Shown here: piece by piece, positions 34,932-43,910 of the stretch | Layout of the letters: every line of letters begins with the position of its first letter | How positions within the stretch are numbered: position 1 is the first letter of the stretch | Assembly (NCBI RefSeq): GCF_016907835.1 | Contig: NZ_JAFBCT010000001.1 | Coordinates: 124,001 to 188,000, forward strand | Direction of reading: 5' to 3' | DNA from: Agromyces cerinus | GTDB taxonomy: Bacteria; Actinomycetota; Actinomycetes; Actinomycetales; Microbacteriaceae | Length of the DNA stretch: 64,000 nucleotides | Program-made: the position numbers and the translations under genes | Notes under the pieces: model-generated | The model's database searches: none | Seen by the model: the letters and a program-made list of their open reading frames with translations, nothing else | What the model was told of the DNA's origin: nothing

Positions 34932-35675
34932 ATGACCGAGCGGAAGATGCACCTCACGCGGCAGCGCGATGCCGCGCCCGCCCGAGCAGAGGTGCGTTCC
35001 GCGCATGTCGATCGCGCGCTGAGCTGGAGCGACTTCCGCACCGCCGTGCGCTACGACCCCGCCAACCGACTGCTGCTCGCCGTGCCGGCGATCAGCGCGA
35101 AGCGCGCCGAGCACTCGTGGCTCGGAGAGGCGACGACGCCGCACACACGCCTCGGCGAGGGCGAGATGTACCGCCGCGAATACGAGCGCGGGGCCGTGTA
35201 CTGGTCGGCGCGCACCGGCGCGCACGAGGTGCACGGGGCGGTCGCCGAGCACTGGCAGGGCGTCGGGGCCGAGACGTCGTTCCTCGGGTTCCCGACGACC
35301 GATGAGCAGCCGCTCGCCGCATCGGAGCAGGGCGGCAGGATCGCCGGCGGCTTCGCGCACTTCGAGGGCGGTTCGATCTACTGGAGTCCGGCTCACGGCC
35401 CGGCGATCGTGTTCGGCATGGTGCGCGACATCTGGGCGCTGCTCGGGTGGGAGCGTTCGGCGCTCGGACTGCCGGTGCTCGACGTCGACCTCGTGCCGGG
35501 CACGGGTGTGCTGCGCGGCGTCTTCGAGCACGGCACCGTGGAGTGGTCGTCGTCGACCGGGCCGGTCGTCGTCATCCACTCGTCGCCCGGCAGCCCCGAC
35601 TCCGCCGGCGCGCTCGATGCGGTCGACGAGGACACGCTCGACCGGCTCCGGGCCGACTTCGCCCCCGGGGCCTGA
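34932..35675 (+). CDS. LGFP-repeat protein
   Basis: 247 residues. Two and a half LGFP-type repeats: the first has YERGAVYWSARTGAHEVHGA and ETSFLGFPTTDE, the second FEGGSIYWSPAHGPAIVFG and ERSALGLPVLD, and the third begins FEHGTVEWSSSTGPVVVI. LGFP repeats occur in corynebacterial and related secreted proteins thought to associate with the cell wall. There is no obvious signal peptide (MTERKMHLTRQRDAAPAR), so the location is uncertain. GGCAGGGCG precedes the ATG. Confidence 0.85.
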   Translation: MTERKMHLTRQRDAAPARAEVRSAHVDRALSWSDFRTAVRYDPANRLLLAVPAISAKRAEHSWLGEATTPHTRLGEGEMYRREYERGAVYWSARTGAHEVHGAVAEHWQGVGAETSFLGFPTTDEQPLAASEQGGRIAGGFAHFEGGSIYWSPAHGPAIVFGMVRDIWALLGWERSALGLPVLDVDLVPGTGVLRGVFEHGTVEWSSSTGPVVVIHSSPGSPDSAGALDAVDEDTLDRLRADFAPGA

Positions 35676-35730
35676 TCCAGTCGGGCGGCCCGCGACGCGC
35701 ACGTTCGCGCCCGCGTGACAGACTCGACGG

Positions 35731-38265
35731 ATGACCTCGACCCTGCCTGAGCTCGCGCCGAGCCCGTACGACGCCGACGCGATGTACGACGCCTTCGTCG
35801 GCTGGGCCGAAGGTCGCGGGCTCTCGCTGTATCCCGCGCAGGACGAGGCGATCATCGAGATCGTGTCGGGCGCGAACGTCATCCTCTCGACGCCCACGGG
35901 CACCGGCAAGTCGCTCGTCGCGGTGGCGGCCCACGCGGCATCCCTCGCACGCGGCGGGCGCAGCTACTACACGGCGCCCATCAAGGCCCTCGTCTCCGAG
36001 AAGTTCTTCCAGCTCGTCGAGATCTTCGGCGCGATGAACGTCGGCATGGTCACGGGCGACAGTTCGGTGAATCCGGATGCCCCGATCATCTGCTGCACCG
36101 CCGAGATCCTCGCGAACCTCGCGCTGCGGCACGGGCCCGACGCCGACGTCGACCAGGTCGTCATGGACGAGTTCCACTACTACGGCGACCCCGATCGCGG
36201 CTGGGCGTGGCAGGTGCCGCTGCTCACGCTGCACCGGGCGCAGTTCGTGCTCATGTCGGCCACGCTCGGCGACGTCACCGCGATCGCGGCCGACCTGAAG
36301 CGTCGCACCGGCCGGGAGACCGCGCTCGTGACCGGGGTCGACCGCCCCGTGCCGCTGCACTTCTCGTACGCGAAGACGCCCGTGCAGGAGACGGTCGAGG
36401 AGCTCATCGAGACGCGGCAGGCGCCCGTCTACATCGTGCACTTCTCGCAGGCCGCGGCGATGGAGCGCGCGCAGGCGCTGTCGTCGATCCGCGTCGTCAC
36501 GCGCGAGCAGCGCGACGAGATCGCCGAGGCGATCGGCGGATTCCGCTTCAACACCGCGTTCGGCAAGACGCTCTCGCGACTCGTGCGCGCGGGCATCGGC
36601 GTGCACCACGCCGGCATGCTGCCGCGCTACCGCCGGCTCGTCGAGACGCTCGCCCAGCGCGGCCTGCTCCGGGTCATCTGCGGCACCGACACGCTCGGCG
36701 TCGGCATCAACGTGCCGATCCGCACGGTGCTCATCACCGCGCTCGCGAAGTTCGACGGGCAGCGGATGCGCCAGCTCACCGCGCGCGAGTTCCACCAGGT
36801 CGCGGGGCGGGCCGGGCGGGCCGGCTACGACACCGCGGGCACCGTCGTGGTGCTCGCACCCGAGCACGAGATCGAGAACGACGCCGCAGTGCGCAAGGCG
36901 GGCGACGACCCCAAGAAGCTCAAGAAGATCGTGCGCAAGAAGGCGCCCGCCGGTCAGATCACCTGGGGCGAGGCCTCGTACGAGCGACTCGTCGCCGCTG
37001 AGCCCGAGCCGCTCGTGCCGCAGCTGAAGCTCACCGCGGCGATGCTGATCAACGTGATCGCCCGCGGGGGAGACGTGATCGGAGACATCCGCTCGCTCGT
37101 CTTCGACAACCACGAGCCGCGCGCCCGGCAGTTCGAGCTCGCGCGGCGGGCGCTCGAGATCTTCCGCACCCTGCGCGACGCCGGTGTCGTCGAACTGCTG
37201 CCCCCTGCGGGCGACGGCCTGCCGATCGTGCGCCTTACGGTCGACCTGCAGCCGAACTTCGCACTCAACCAGCCGCTCTCGCCGTTCGCGCTCGCCGCGA
37301 TCGAACTGCTCGACCCCGAGGCCACGGCAGAGAACGGAGCCGGCACCGGCCACTACGCACTCGATGTCGTGAGCGTCATCGAGTCGACGCTCGACGACCC
37401 GCGACCGATCCTCTCGCAGCAGCAGTTCAAGGAGCGCGGCGAGGCCATCGGCCGCATGAAGCAGGACGGCATCGAGTACGACGAGCGCATGGAGCTCGTC
37501 GAGCTGGTCACCTGGCCGAAGCCGCTCGACGAGCTGCTCGCCCAGTCGTTCGAGGTCTTCGCCACGAGCCAGCCGTGGGTGCGCGACTTCGAGCTCTCAC
37601 CGAAGTCGGTGGTGCGCGACATGTTCGAACGCAGCATGTCGTTCGGAGAGTACGTCGGCTTCTACCAGCTCGCCCGCAGCGAGGGGCTCGTGCTGCGCTA
37701 CCTCTCCGACGCCTACCGGGCGATCCGCCAGACGGTCCCGACCGAGGCGAAGAACGAGGAGCTGCTCGACATCATCGAATGGCTCGGCGAGCTCGTGCGC
37801 CAGGTCGACTCGAGTCTCGTCGACGAGTGGAACGAGCTCATCGACCCCGCCGCCCACCTGCCCGAAGACGAGACCGCGGTCGTGCCGCCGGCTCCGCCGT
37901 CGGTCGTGACCAACCGGCGCGCGTTCACGGTGCTCGTGCGCAACGAGCTGTTCCGCCGCGTGCAGCTCGCCGCACTCGAGCGAGACGACGACCTCGCCGA
38001 GCTCGACCCCGACGCCGGCTGGCCCGACGCCCTCGACCGGTACTACGCCGAGCACGACGAGATCGGCACCGGAGCGGCGGCCCGCTCGCCGCGCCTGGTC
38101 GCGATCGACGAGTCGGATGCCGCAGCCGGCATGTGGCGCGTCGAGCAGACGATCGACGACCCCGCCGGCGATCACGACTGGCGCATCAGGGCCGAGGTCG
38201 ACCTCGATGCCTCCGCCGAGGAGGGCGCGGCCGTCGTGCACGTCACCGAGGTCGTTCGGCTCTGA
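35731..38265 (+). CDS. DEAD/DEAH-box helicase with C-terminal DUF3516
   Basis: 844 residues. Superfamily 2 helicase core: Walker A STPTGTGKS near residue 53, Walker B VVMDEFHYYGD near 143 (DEFH variant), motif III VLMSATLGD, motif V GTDTLGVGINVPIRTVLITA, motif VI FHQVAGRAGRAGYDTAG. The last 400 residues are DUF3516, which is confined to actinobacteria and close relatives. Resembles Ski2/Mtr4-type helicases, so an RNA role is plausible; the cell function is unknown. CAGACT at 35719-35724 leaves 6 nt to the ATG. Confidence 0.93.
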   Translation: MTSTLPELAPSPYDADAMYDAFVGWAEGRGLSLYPAQDEAIIEIVSGANVILSTPTGTGKSLVAVAAHAASLARGGRSYYTAPIKALVSEKFFQLVEIFGAMNVGMVTGDSSVNPDAPIICCTAEILANLALRHGPDADVDQVVMDEFHYYGDPDRGWAWQVPLLTLHRAQFVLMSATLGDVTAIAADLKRRTGRETALVTGVDRPVPLHFSYAKTPVQETVEELIETRQAPVYIVHFSQAAAMERAQALSSIRVVTREQRDEIAEAIGGFRFNTAFGKTLSRLVRAGIGVHHAGMLPRYRRLVETLAQRGLLRVICGTDTLGVGINVPIRTVLITALAKFDGQRMRQLTAREFHQVAGRAGRAGYDTAGTVVVLAPEHEIENDAAVRKAGDDPKKLKKIVRKKAPAGQITWGEASYERLVAAEPEPLVPQLKLTAAMLINVIARGGDVIGDIRSLVFDNHEPRARQFELARRALEIFRTLRDAGVVELLPPAGDGLPIVRLTVDLQPNFALNQPLSPFALAAIELLDPEATAENGAGTGHYALDVVSVIESTLDDPRPILSQQQFKERGEAIGRMKQDGIEYDERMELVELVTWPKPLDELLAQSFEVFATSQPWVRDFELSPKSVVRDMFERSMSFGEYVGFYQLARSEGLVLRYLSDAYRAIRQTVPTEAKNEELLDIIEWLGELVRQVDSSLVDEWNELIDPAAHLPEDETAVVPPAPPSVVTNRRAFTVLVRNELFRRVQLAALERDDDLAELDPDAGWPDALDRYYAEHDEIGTGAAARSPRLVAIDESDAAAGMWRVEQTIDDPAGDHDWRIRAEVDLDASAEEGAAVVHVTEVVRL

Positions 38266-38295
38266 GCCCCGGGCTGTCCTCGACCTGCGAACGGG

Positions 38296-39216
38296 TCATG
38301 CGACCGCGAGCATGGCCGCCGACGTCAGCGCGAGCACGAGGCCGGCCCACTGCACTGGAGCGATGCGCTCCTTCAGCACGATGGCAGCGAGCAGGATCGT
38401 GCCGGCCGGGTACATCGCGCCGAGCACGGCGGCGATCGCGAGCTCCCCGGCGCGGATGCCGAAGAGGATGAGGGCGTTCGCGGCCGCGTTGACGAGCCCG
38501 CCGACGATGGCGAGGCGGATGCCTCGTGCACGGTCCCGAGCGGCGAGGGCGGCGTCCGTCGACTCGTCGGCACGCGGCATCCGCGACCGCTTCGCCCGCG
38601 CCCGGAGCGCGAGCCCGCCGACCAGGGCGAACATGACGGCTGCGGTGACCGCGCTGTTGACCGCGAGGGGCGCGAGGCCGCTCTCGTCGGACGTCCGGTC
38701 GATGAGGATGAAGAACGCGCCGATCGCGGTGCCCGATCCGATGCCCATGACGATGCCGGTGAGGCTCGGCCTGACCGCGCCGCGTTCGGGCACGAAGCCG
38801 ACGAGCACGACCGCGACGAGCGCGAGGCCGAGCGCCCACGGTGCGAGCGGGCCGAGCCGTGCCCCGGTCGCGAGGCCCCAGAGCATCGGCACGATCGCAG
38901 AGACCACGGCGGTGAGCGGAGAGAGGATCGACATCGGGCCGATCGCGAGGCAGGCGTAGAGGAGGCCGATGGCGGCCGCTCCTGCGACACCCGCCGCAGC
39001 GCCCCACCAGAGGTCGGCGGCGGTCCACGCCCCACCCGCCAGCGGCGTCGCGACGGCCAGGCCGATGAAGCCGGCGACCGCGGCGACCGCGGTGGCGAGC
39101 ACGGCGCCGATGCGTTTCGCGGCGAGCCCGCCGAGGAAGTCCGCCGCCCCGAACACGAACGCTCCGGTGAGCGAGAGAACGGCGGTGAGCATGGTGCTGC
39201 TCAGCGTATCGGGCAC
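38296..39216 (-). CDS. EamA/DMT family permease
   Basis: 306 residues, 10 helices in two EamA halves (GAFVFGAADFLGGLAAKRIG; LYACLAIGPMSILSPLTAVV; GAMYPAGTILLAAIVLKERI). Drug/metabolite transporter superfamily, usually exporting amino acids or metabolites; substrate unknown. GTG at 39216 or ATG at 39192 could start it; neither has a strong ribosome site. It is convergent with the DUF3516 helicase and divergent from the nuclease-nucleotidase gene. Confidence 0.88.
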   Translation of the reverse strand: MPDTLSSTMLTAVLSLTGAFVFGAADFLGGLAAKRIGAVLATAVAAVAGFIGLAVATPLAGGAWTAADLWWGAAAGVAGAAAIGLLYACLAIGPMSILSPLTAVVSAIVPMLWGLATGARLGPLAPWALGLALVAVVLVGFVPERGAVRPSLTGIVMGIGSGTAIGAFFILIDRTSDESGLAPLAVNSAVTAAVMFALVGGLALRARAKRSRMPRADESTDAALAARDRARGIRLAIVGGLVNAAANALILFGIRAGELAIAAVLGAMYPAGTILLAAIVLKERIAPVQWAGLVLALTSAAMLAVA

Positions 39217-39439
39217 CGCCCGTACGGCCGGAACTGCTCATCCGTGCGGCTGCCGCCCGGTCATCTGCTCATCTGAGCAGAGGTTGTGAACTCCGCGTGA
39301 AATCGGGGCGAGCGGGTGGTGGCAAGCCCTTGGCAGCGGCACAGCGCGGTCTTATGCTACGGAGCAATCGTCCCGCCGCCGGCGTGCTCGCTGCAGCGTC
39401 GAATCCGAGGTGGGGTGTGGTCGTTCGATGAGGAGAGTC

Positions 39440-42400
39440 ATGCAACGTCGCACCAGAAACTGCTTGTCCGGGGTGGCGCTCGTCGCCGCGGGCACGCTCG
39501 TCGCCGGGTTCCTCGGCGCCGCGCCCGCGGTCGCCGCGGTCGACGGCTCGGGCGTCGTGATCAACGAGGTCTACGCGCGCGGAGGCAGCGCGAACCAGCC
39601 GTTCCAGAACAAGTTCGTCGAGCTCTACAACCCGACGAACGCCGACGTCTCCCTCGCCGGATGGTCGCTGCAGTACCGCTCGGCCACGAGCACGGGCCCC
39701 TCGAGCGGCGTCGGTGCGTTGAGCGGCACGATCAAGTCGGGCGGCTACTACCTCATCGGCCTCAACAGCAACGGCGGAACCGGTGCTGCGCTGCCCACCG
39801 CCGACGCCTCCTTCTCCGTGGCGCCGAGCGGAACGAACGGCTCGCTGTTCCTCGCCAAGGTGCCCGGTGCGATCAACCCGGGCAACGGATCGGTCGTGAA
39901 CAACCCGCAGGTGGCCGACTACGTCGGCTACGGCACCTCGGCGAACTTCGAGACCGCGGCCGCCGCGTACCCCGGCGACAACGCCGTCCCCGGCAGCATC
40001 GTGCGCTCCGGCTTCAAGGACACCGACGACAACTCGAAGGACTTCACCTTCGCGGCGACGCCGACTCCGCAGAACTCCGGCAGCCCCGGCGGACCCGTTC
40101 TTCCCGTTTCGAAGACGATCGCCCAGATCCAGGGCACCGACGTCGCTGCCAGCCCGCTCGTCGGCCAGGCCGTCGTCACCGAGGGCATCGTCACGGCCGA
40201 CCACCGCGTCGGGGGCTACGACGGCGTCTACATCCAGACGGCGGGCTCGGGCGGTGCGACGGATGCCACGCCCAAGGCCTCCGACGGCGTCTTCGTGTAC
40301 CTCCACGGCGAGAACCCCGCCGTCGGCATCGGCGACAAGGTGCGCGTCACCGGTCTCGTCGAGGAGTTCAACGGCCTGACCCAGATCCGTCCCGAGAAGG
40401 CCGCGAACGTCGAGCTCGTGCAGGCTGCGGCGGGCCTGCCCGCGCTGACGCCGCTGCCCGCCACTGCCGTCGGCAACACGGCCCGCGAGGCGTTCGAGGG
40501 CATGCTCGTCGCGCCGAGCGGCACCTACAAGGTCGTCTCGAGCCACAACCTCAACCGATTCGGCGAGCTCTGGCTGAACGCCGGCGCCGCGATGCCGGTG
40601 AAGTCGACCGAGACGCAGCTGCCCGGCTCGAAGGGCGCGAGCGACATCGCGGCGGCGAACAAGGCCAGCCGCATCCTGCTCGACGACGGGTACAGCATCG
40701 CCGTGCGCAACTCGAACGGCACCGACAACCCGGCCCACCCGGGCGACCAGCCCTACTTCACGAAGGCCACCGTCGTCCGCAACGGCGACGTCGCGACGTT
40801 CCCGACCTCGGGCTACGTGCTCGGCTTCGGCTTCAACGAATGGCGCCTGCAGCCGTCTCAGCCGATCAACGACGCGAGCCCCGCATCGGTCAAGCCGACG
40901 TTCGCGAGCCTCGACGCCGCGGGCAAGGTCATCGGCAACCCGCGGCCGACCGCGGCACCCGCCGTCGGCGGCGACATCACGGTCGCCGCGTTCAACGTGC
41001 TGAACTACTTCACGACGTTGACGTCGGAGAACCCCGAGGCCCGCGGCGCCGACACCGCCGAGGAGTTCGCGGTGCAGAAGGCGAAGATCGTGAAGGCGAT
41101 CAACGGCCTCGACGCCGATGTCGTCGCGCTCCAGGAGATCGAGAACTCGGTCGCACTCGGGGAGAAGCCCGATGAAGCGCTCGCCGACCTCGTCGCGGGC
41201 CTCAACGCCGCGGCCGGCGCCGGCACGTGGAAGTACGTGAAGACGCCCGAGTCGCTCCACGACCCCGCGATCACCGACGTCATCACGAACGCGATCATCT
41301 ACAAGCCCGCATCGGTCAAGCCGAGCGGCGAGGCGCAGACGATCATCGACGAGACGGTGTGGGACATCGCGCGCGAGCCGATCGCCCAGACCTTCAAGTA
41401 CGACAAGCAGTTCGTGACCGTCATCGCGAACCACTTCAAGTCGAAGAGCGGCACCGACCCCTCGCCGCAGCCCGGCCAGGACGCCTTCAACGACGAGCGC
41501 ACGGCGCAGGCCGAGTCGCTGCTCGCCTTCGCGAACGAGCTCTCCGAGGATCGCAAGAACGCGGTCTACCTCGTGGGCGACTTCAACTCCTACGCCAAGG
41601 AGGACCCGATCAAGGTGTTCGTCGACGCGGGCTGGAGCGACCTCGTCTTCAGCAAGGCGCGCGGCCAGTACACCTACACCTTCGACGGTGAGCTCGGCTC
41701 GCTCGATCACGTCATCGCGTCGCCCGCGGCGAACAGCCGCGTCGCGAAGGCCGCGGTCTGGTCGATCAACTCCCCTGAGTGGGCGGGCCGCGAGTACTGG
41801 GGCCCCGCTGCCGAGACGGTCGCGGAGGCCACGCCGTTCCGTTCGAGCGATCACGACCCGATCCTCGTCGGCGTCGGTTCCGAGGCGGTGCCCGGCAAGG
41901 TCGACATCGACCTCGTCACGGTCAACGACTTCCACGGTCGCATCGAGCAGTCGGCCCCGTCGGGCGGCATCGCGGCGCTCTCCAGCGCCGTGAAGCAGAT
42001 CCGTGCAGGCAACCCGAACACGGTGTTCGCCGCAGCGGGCGACATGATCGGCGCTTCGACGTTCACCTCGTTCATCCAGAAGGACGTTCCGACCATCGAG
42101 GCGCTCAACGCAGCCGGTCTCGACGTCAGCTCGGTCGGCAATCACGAGTTCGACCAGGGCTTCGCCGACCTCACCGACCGCGTGATGCCGCTGGCCGATT
42201 GGGAGTACCTCGGCGCCAACATCCGCGACAAGGACACCGGCGCTGCCGCTCTGCCGGAGTACTACACCCAGGAGTTCGACGGCGTGACCATCGGCTTCGT
42301 CGGTGCGGTCACCGATGAGCTGTCGTCCCTCGTGAGCCCGGCCGGGATCGAGGACATCACGGTGGAGGACCCGACCGAGGCGATCAACCGTGTGGCCGAC

Positions 42401-43762
42401 CAGCTGAGCGACGGCAACGACGAGAACGGCGAGGCCGACATCATCGTTGCGCTCGTGCACGAGGGTGCGGCGACCGTCGAGAAGTCGTCTGCGGTGGACC
42501 CGGTGTCGCGCTTCGGCAAGATCGTGCTCGGCGTCGACGCCAACGTGGACGCGATCGTCTCCGGTCACACCCACCTCGCCTACAACCACGTCGTCACCGG
42601 TACCGACTCGGAGCTGTTCGACCACGCGCCGATGCCGGTCATCTCGAGCGGCCAGTACGGCGAGCGGTTCAGCAAGATGGACATCCAGTGGGACCGCAAG
42701 ACGAAGTCGTTCACCATGAAGAACGAGATCTACAGCCTCATGGACGGCACGACGGCGCTCTTCCCTGACGACGCCGCGGTGAAGCTGATCGTCGACGACG
42801 CGGTCCAGGTCGCGAACGAACTCGGCAGTGTCGTGCTCGGCGAGGCCGAGGGCGACTTCGGCCGCGCGGTGGCCTCCGACCCGGCGGGCGCATCGTCGTT
42901 CCCCGAGAACCGGGGCGGTGAGTCGACGCTCGGCAACCTCGTCGCCGACGTGCAGCTGTGGTCGCTCAACGAGGACGGCACCCGCAACGTCGATGTCGCC
43001 GTGATGAACCCGGGCGGCCTTCGTGCCGACCTGGCATCGGGTGAGGTCACGTACCGGCAGGCCGCGAACGTCCAGCCGTTCGCGAACACGCTCGTGACGG
43101 TCCGCATGACCGGCGCGCAGCTGAAGTCGCTCCTCGAGGAGCAGTGGCAGCCCACGGGTGCGTCGCGTCCGTTCCTGAAGCTCGGCATCAACAAGGAGTT
43201 CACCTACACCTACGACCCGACGGCTGCGGCCGGTTCGCACATCCGTGAGATGCGCCTGAACGGCGAGCCGGTCGATCTCGGGGCCACGTACACGGTGGGA
43301 GCCAACTCGTTCCTCGCGGCAGGCGGTGACAACTTCTTCACGTTCGCCGACAAGGCCGTGGCGGCGACCAAGGCCGACTCGGGCAAGATCGACCTCGAGT
43401 CGATGGTCGACTACTTCGAGGCGGCTCCCGAGCACACCATCACGCCCGACACAGCCCAGCGCGCGGTCGGTGTGCACGTGGACGGCGACGGCACCTACGC
43501 GCCGGGCGAGACCGTCACGGTGCTGCTGTCGTCGCTCGACTTCAGCCGCAGCGAGCCGGTCTCCGGTACCGTCGTGATCTCGCAGGGCGGCGCACAGGTC
43601 GCCACGGCCCCGGTCGTGCGGGCGTACACGCCGCTGCTCGATGAGATCGGCAAGGCAACGGTCACGTTCGCGGTCCCCGCGGGCGCGAGCGGGCCGACGC
43701 GATTCGACATCTCTGTGCCGACCACCGGCACGGCGAGCTCGTTCGTGCTGAACATCGGGTGA
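39440..43762 (+). CDS. secreted ExeM/NucH-type nuclease fused to 5'-nucleotidase
   Basis: 1440-residue precursor from ATG at 39440, preceded by GAGGAGAG. Signal peptide to about residue 33. A lamin-tail-like domain follows (VVINEVYARGG, YNPTNADVSLAGWSLQY), then OB-like domains and an endonuclease/exonuclease/phosphatase domain at about 510-810: VAAFNVLNYF, VALQEIEN, ANHFKSKSG, VYLVGDFNSY and FRSSDHDPILVG. The second half is a UshA-like 5'-nucleotidase: metal sites in TVNDFHGRIE, GNHEFDQGFADL and SGHTHLAYNH, and the substrate-binding domain GGESTLGNLVADVQ to GANSFLAAGGDNFF. It can degrade extracellular DNA and dephosphorylate the nucleotides, feeding phosphate and nucleosides. It ends in a beta-sandwich and has no sortase motif. 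Confidence 0.93.
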   Translation: MQRRTRNCLSGVALVAAGTLVAGFLGAAPAVAAVDGSGVVINEVYARGGSANQPFQNKFVELYNPTNADVSLAGWSLQYRSATSTGPSSGVGALSGTIKSGGYYLIGLNSNGGTGAALPTADASFSVAPSGTNGSLFLAKVPGAINPGNGSVVNNPQVADYVGYGTSANFETAAAAYPGDNAVPGSIVRSGFKDTDDNSKDFTFAATPTPQNSGSPGGPVLPVSKTIAQIQGTDVAASPLVGQAVVTEGIVTADHRVGGYDGVYIQTAGSGGATDATPKASDGVFVYLHGENPAVGIGDKVRVTGLVEEFNGLTQIRPEKAANVELVQAAAGLPALTPLPATAVGNTAREAFEGMLVAPSGTYKVVSSHNLNRFGELWLNAGAAMPVKSTETQLPGSKGASDIAAANKASRILLDDGYSIAVRNSNGTDNPAHPGDQPYFTKATVVRNGDVATFPTSGYVLGFGFNEWRLQPSQPINDASPASVKPTFASLDAAGKVIGNPRPTAAPAVGGDITVAAFNVLNYFTTLTSENPEARGADTAEEFAVQKAKIVKAINGLDADVVALQEIENSVALGEKPDEALADLVAGLNAAAGAGTWKYVKTPESLHDPAITDVITNAIIYKPASVKPSGEAQTIIDETVWDIAREPIAQTFKYDKQFVTVIANHFKSKSGTDPSPQPGQDAFNDERTAQAESLLAFANELSEDRKNAVYLVGDFNSYAKEDPIKVFVDAGWSDLVFSKARGQYTYTFDGELGSLDHVIASPAANSRVAKAAVWSINSPEWAGREYWGPAAETVAEATPFRSSDHDPILVGVGSEAVPGKVDIDLVTVNDFHGRIEQSAPSGGIAALSSAVKQIRAGNPNTVFAAAGDMIGASTFTSFIQKDVPTIEALNAAGLDVSSVGNHEFDQGFADLTDRVMPLADWEYLGANIRDKDTGAAALPEYYTQEFDGVTIGFVGAVTDELSSLVSPAGIEDITVEDPTEAINRVADQLSDGNDENGEADIIVALVHEGAATVEKSSAVDPVSRFGKIVLGVDANVDAIVSGHTHLAYNHVVTGTDSELFDHAPMPVISSGQYGERFSKMDIQWDRKTKSFTMKNEIYSLMDGTTALFPDDAAVKLIVDDAVQVANELGSVVLGEAEGDFGRAVASDPAGASSFPENRGGESTLGNLVADVQLWSLNEDGTRNVDVAVMNPGGLRADLASGEVTYRQAANVQPFANTLVTVRMTGAQLKSLLEEQWQPTGASRPFLKLGINKEFTYTYDPTAAAGSHIREMRLNGEPVDLGATYTVGANSFLAAGGDNFFTFADKAVAATKADSGKIDLESMVDYFEAAPEHTITPDTAQRAVGVHVDGDGTYAPGETVTVLLSSLDFSRSEPVSGTVVISQGGAQVATAPVVRAYTPLLDEIGKATVTFAVPAGASGPTRFDISVPTTGTASSFVLNIG

Positions 43763-43783
43763 CCGAGGCGAAGAGTCGACGAC

Positions 43784-43814
43784 GGGGGCGAGCGGATGCG
43801 ACATCCGCTCGCCC
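43784..43814 (+). terminator. strong terminator after the nuclease-nucleotidase gene
   Basis: Perfect 14-bp arms GGGGCGAGCGGATG (43784-43797) and CATCCGCTCGCCCC (43801-43814) with a 3-nt loop, followed by TTCGTTCG. Confidence 0.88.
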
Positions 43815-43910
43815 CTTCGTTCGTGCGCACTCCTCCTCGACCGCCCGGCTCGCGGCCATCGCGTCCGAGCCACGGCTGAGCGTGTCCGCTGCCCTCGTTA
43901 GACTCGACGG

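Noticed and set aside
39269..43873. 1534-codon open frame on the minus strand
   Set aside because: It is a shadow of the nuclease-nucleotidase gene: Arg/Val/Asp/His-rich, no domains, and the + strand protein has clear motifs throughout.
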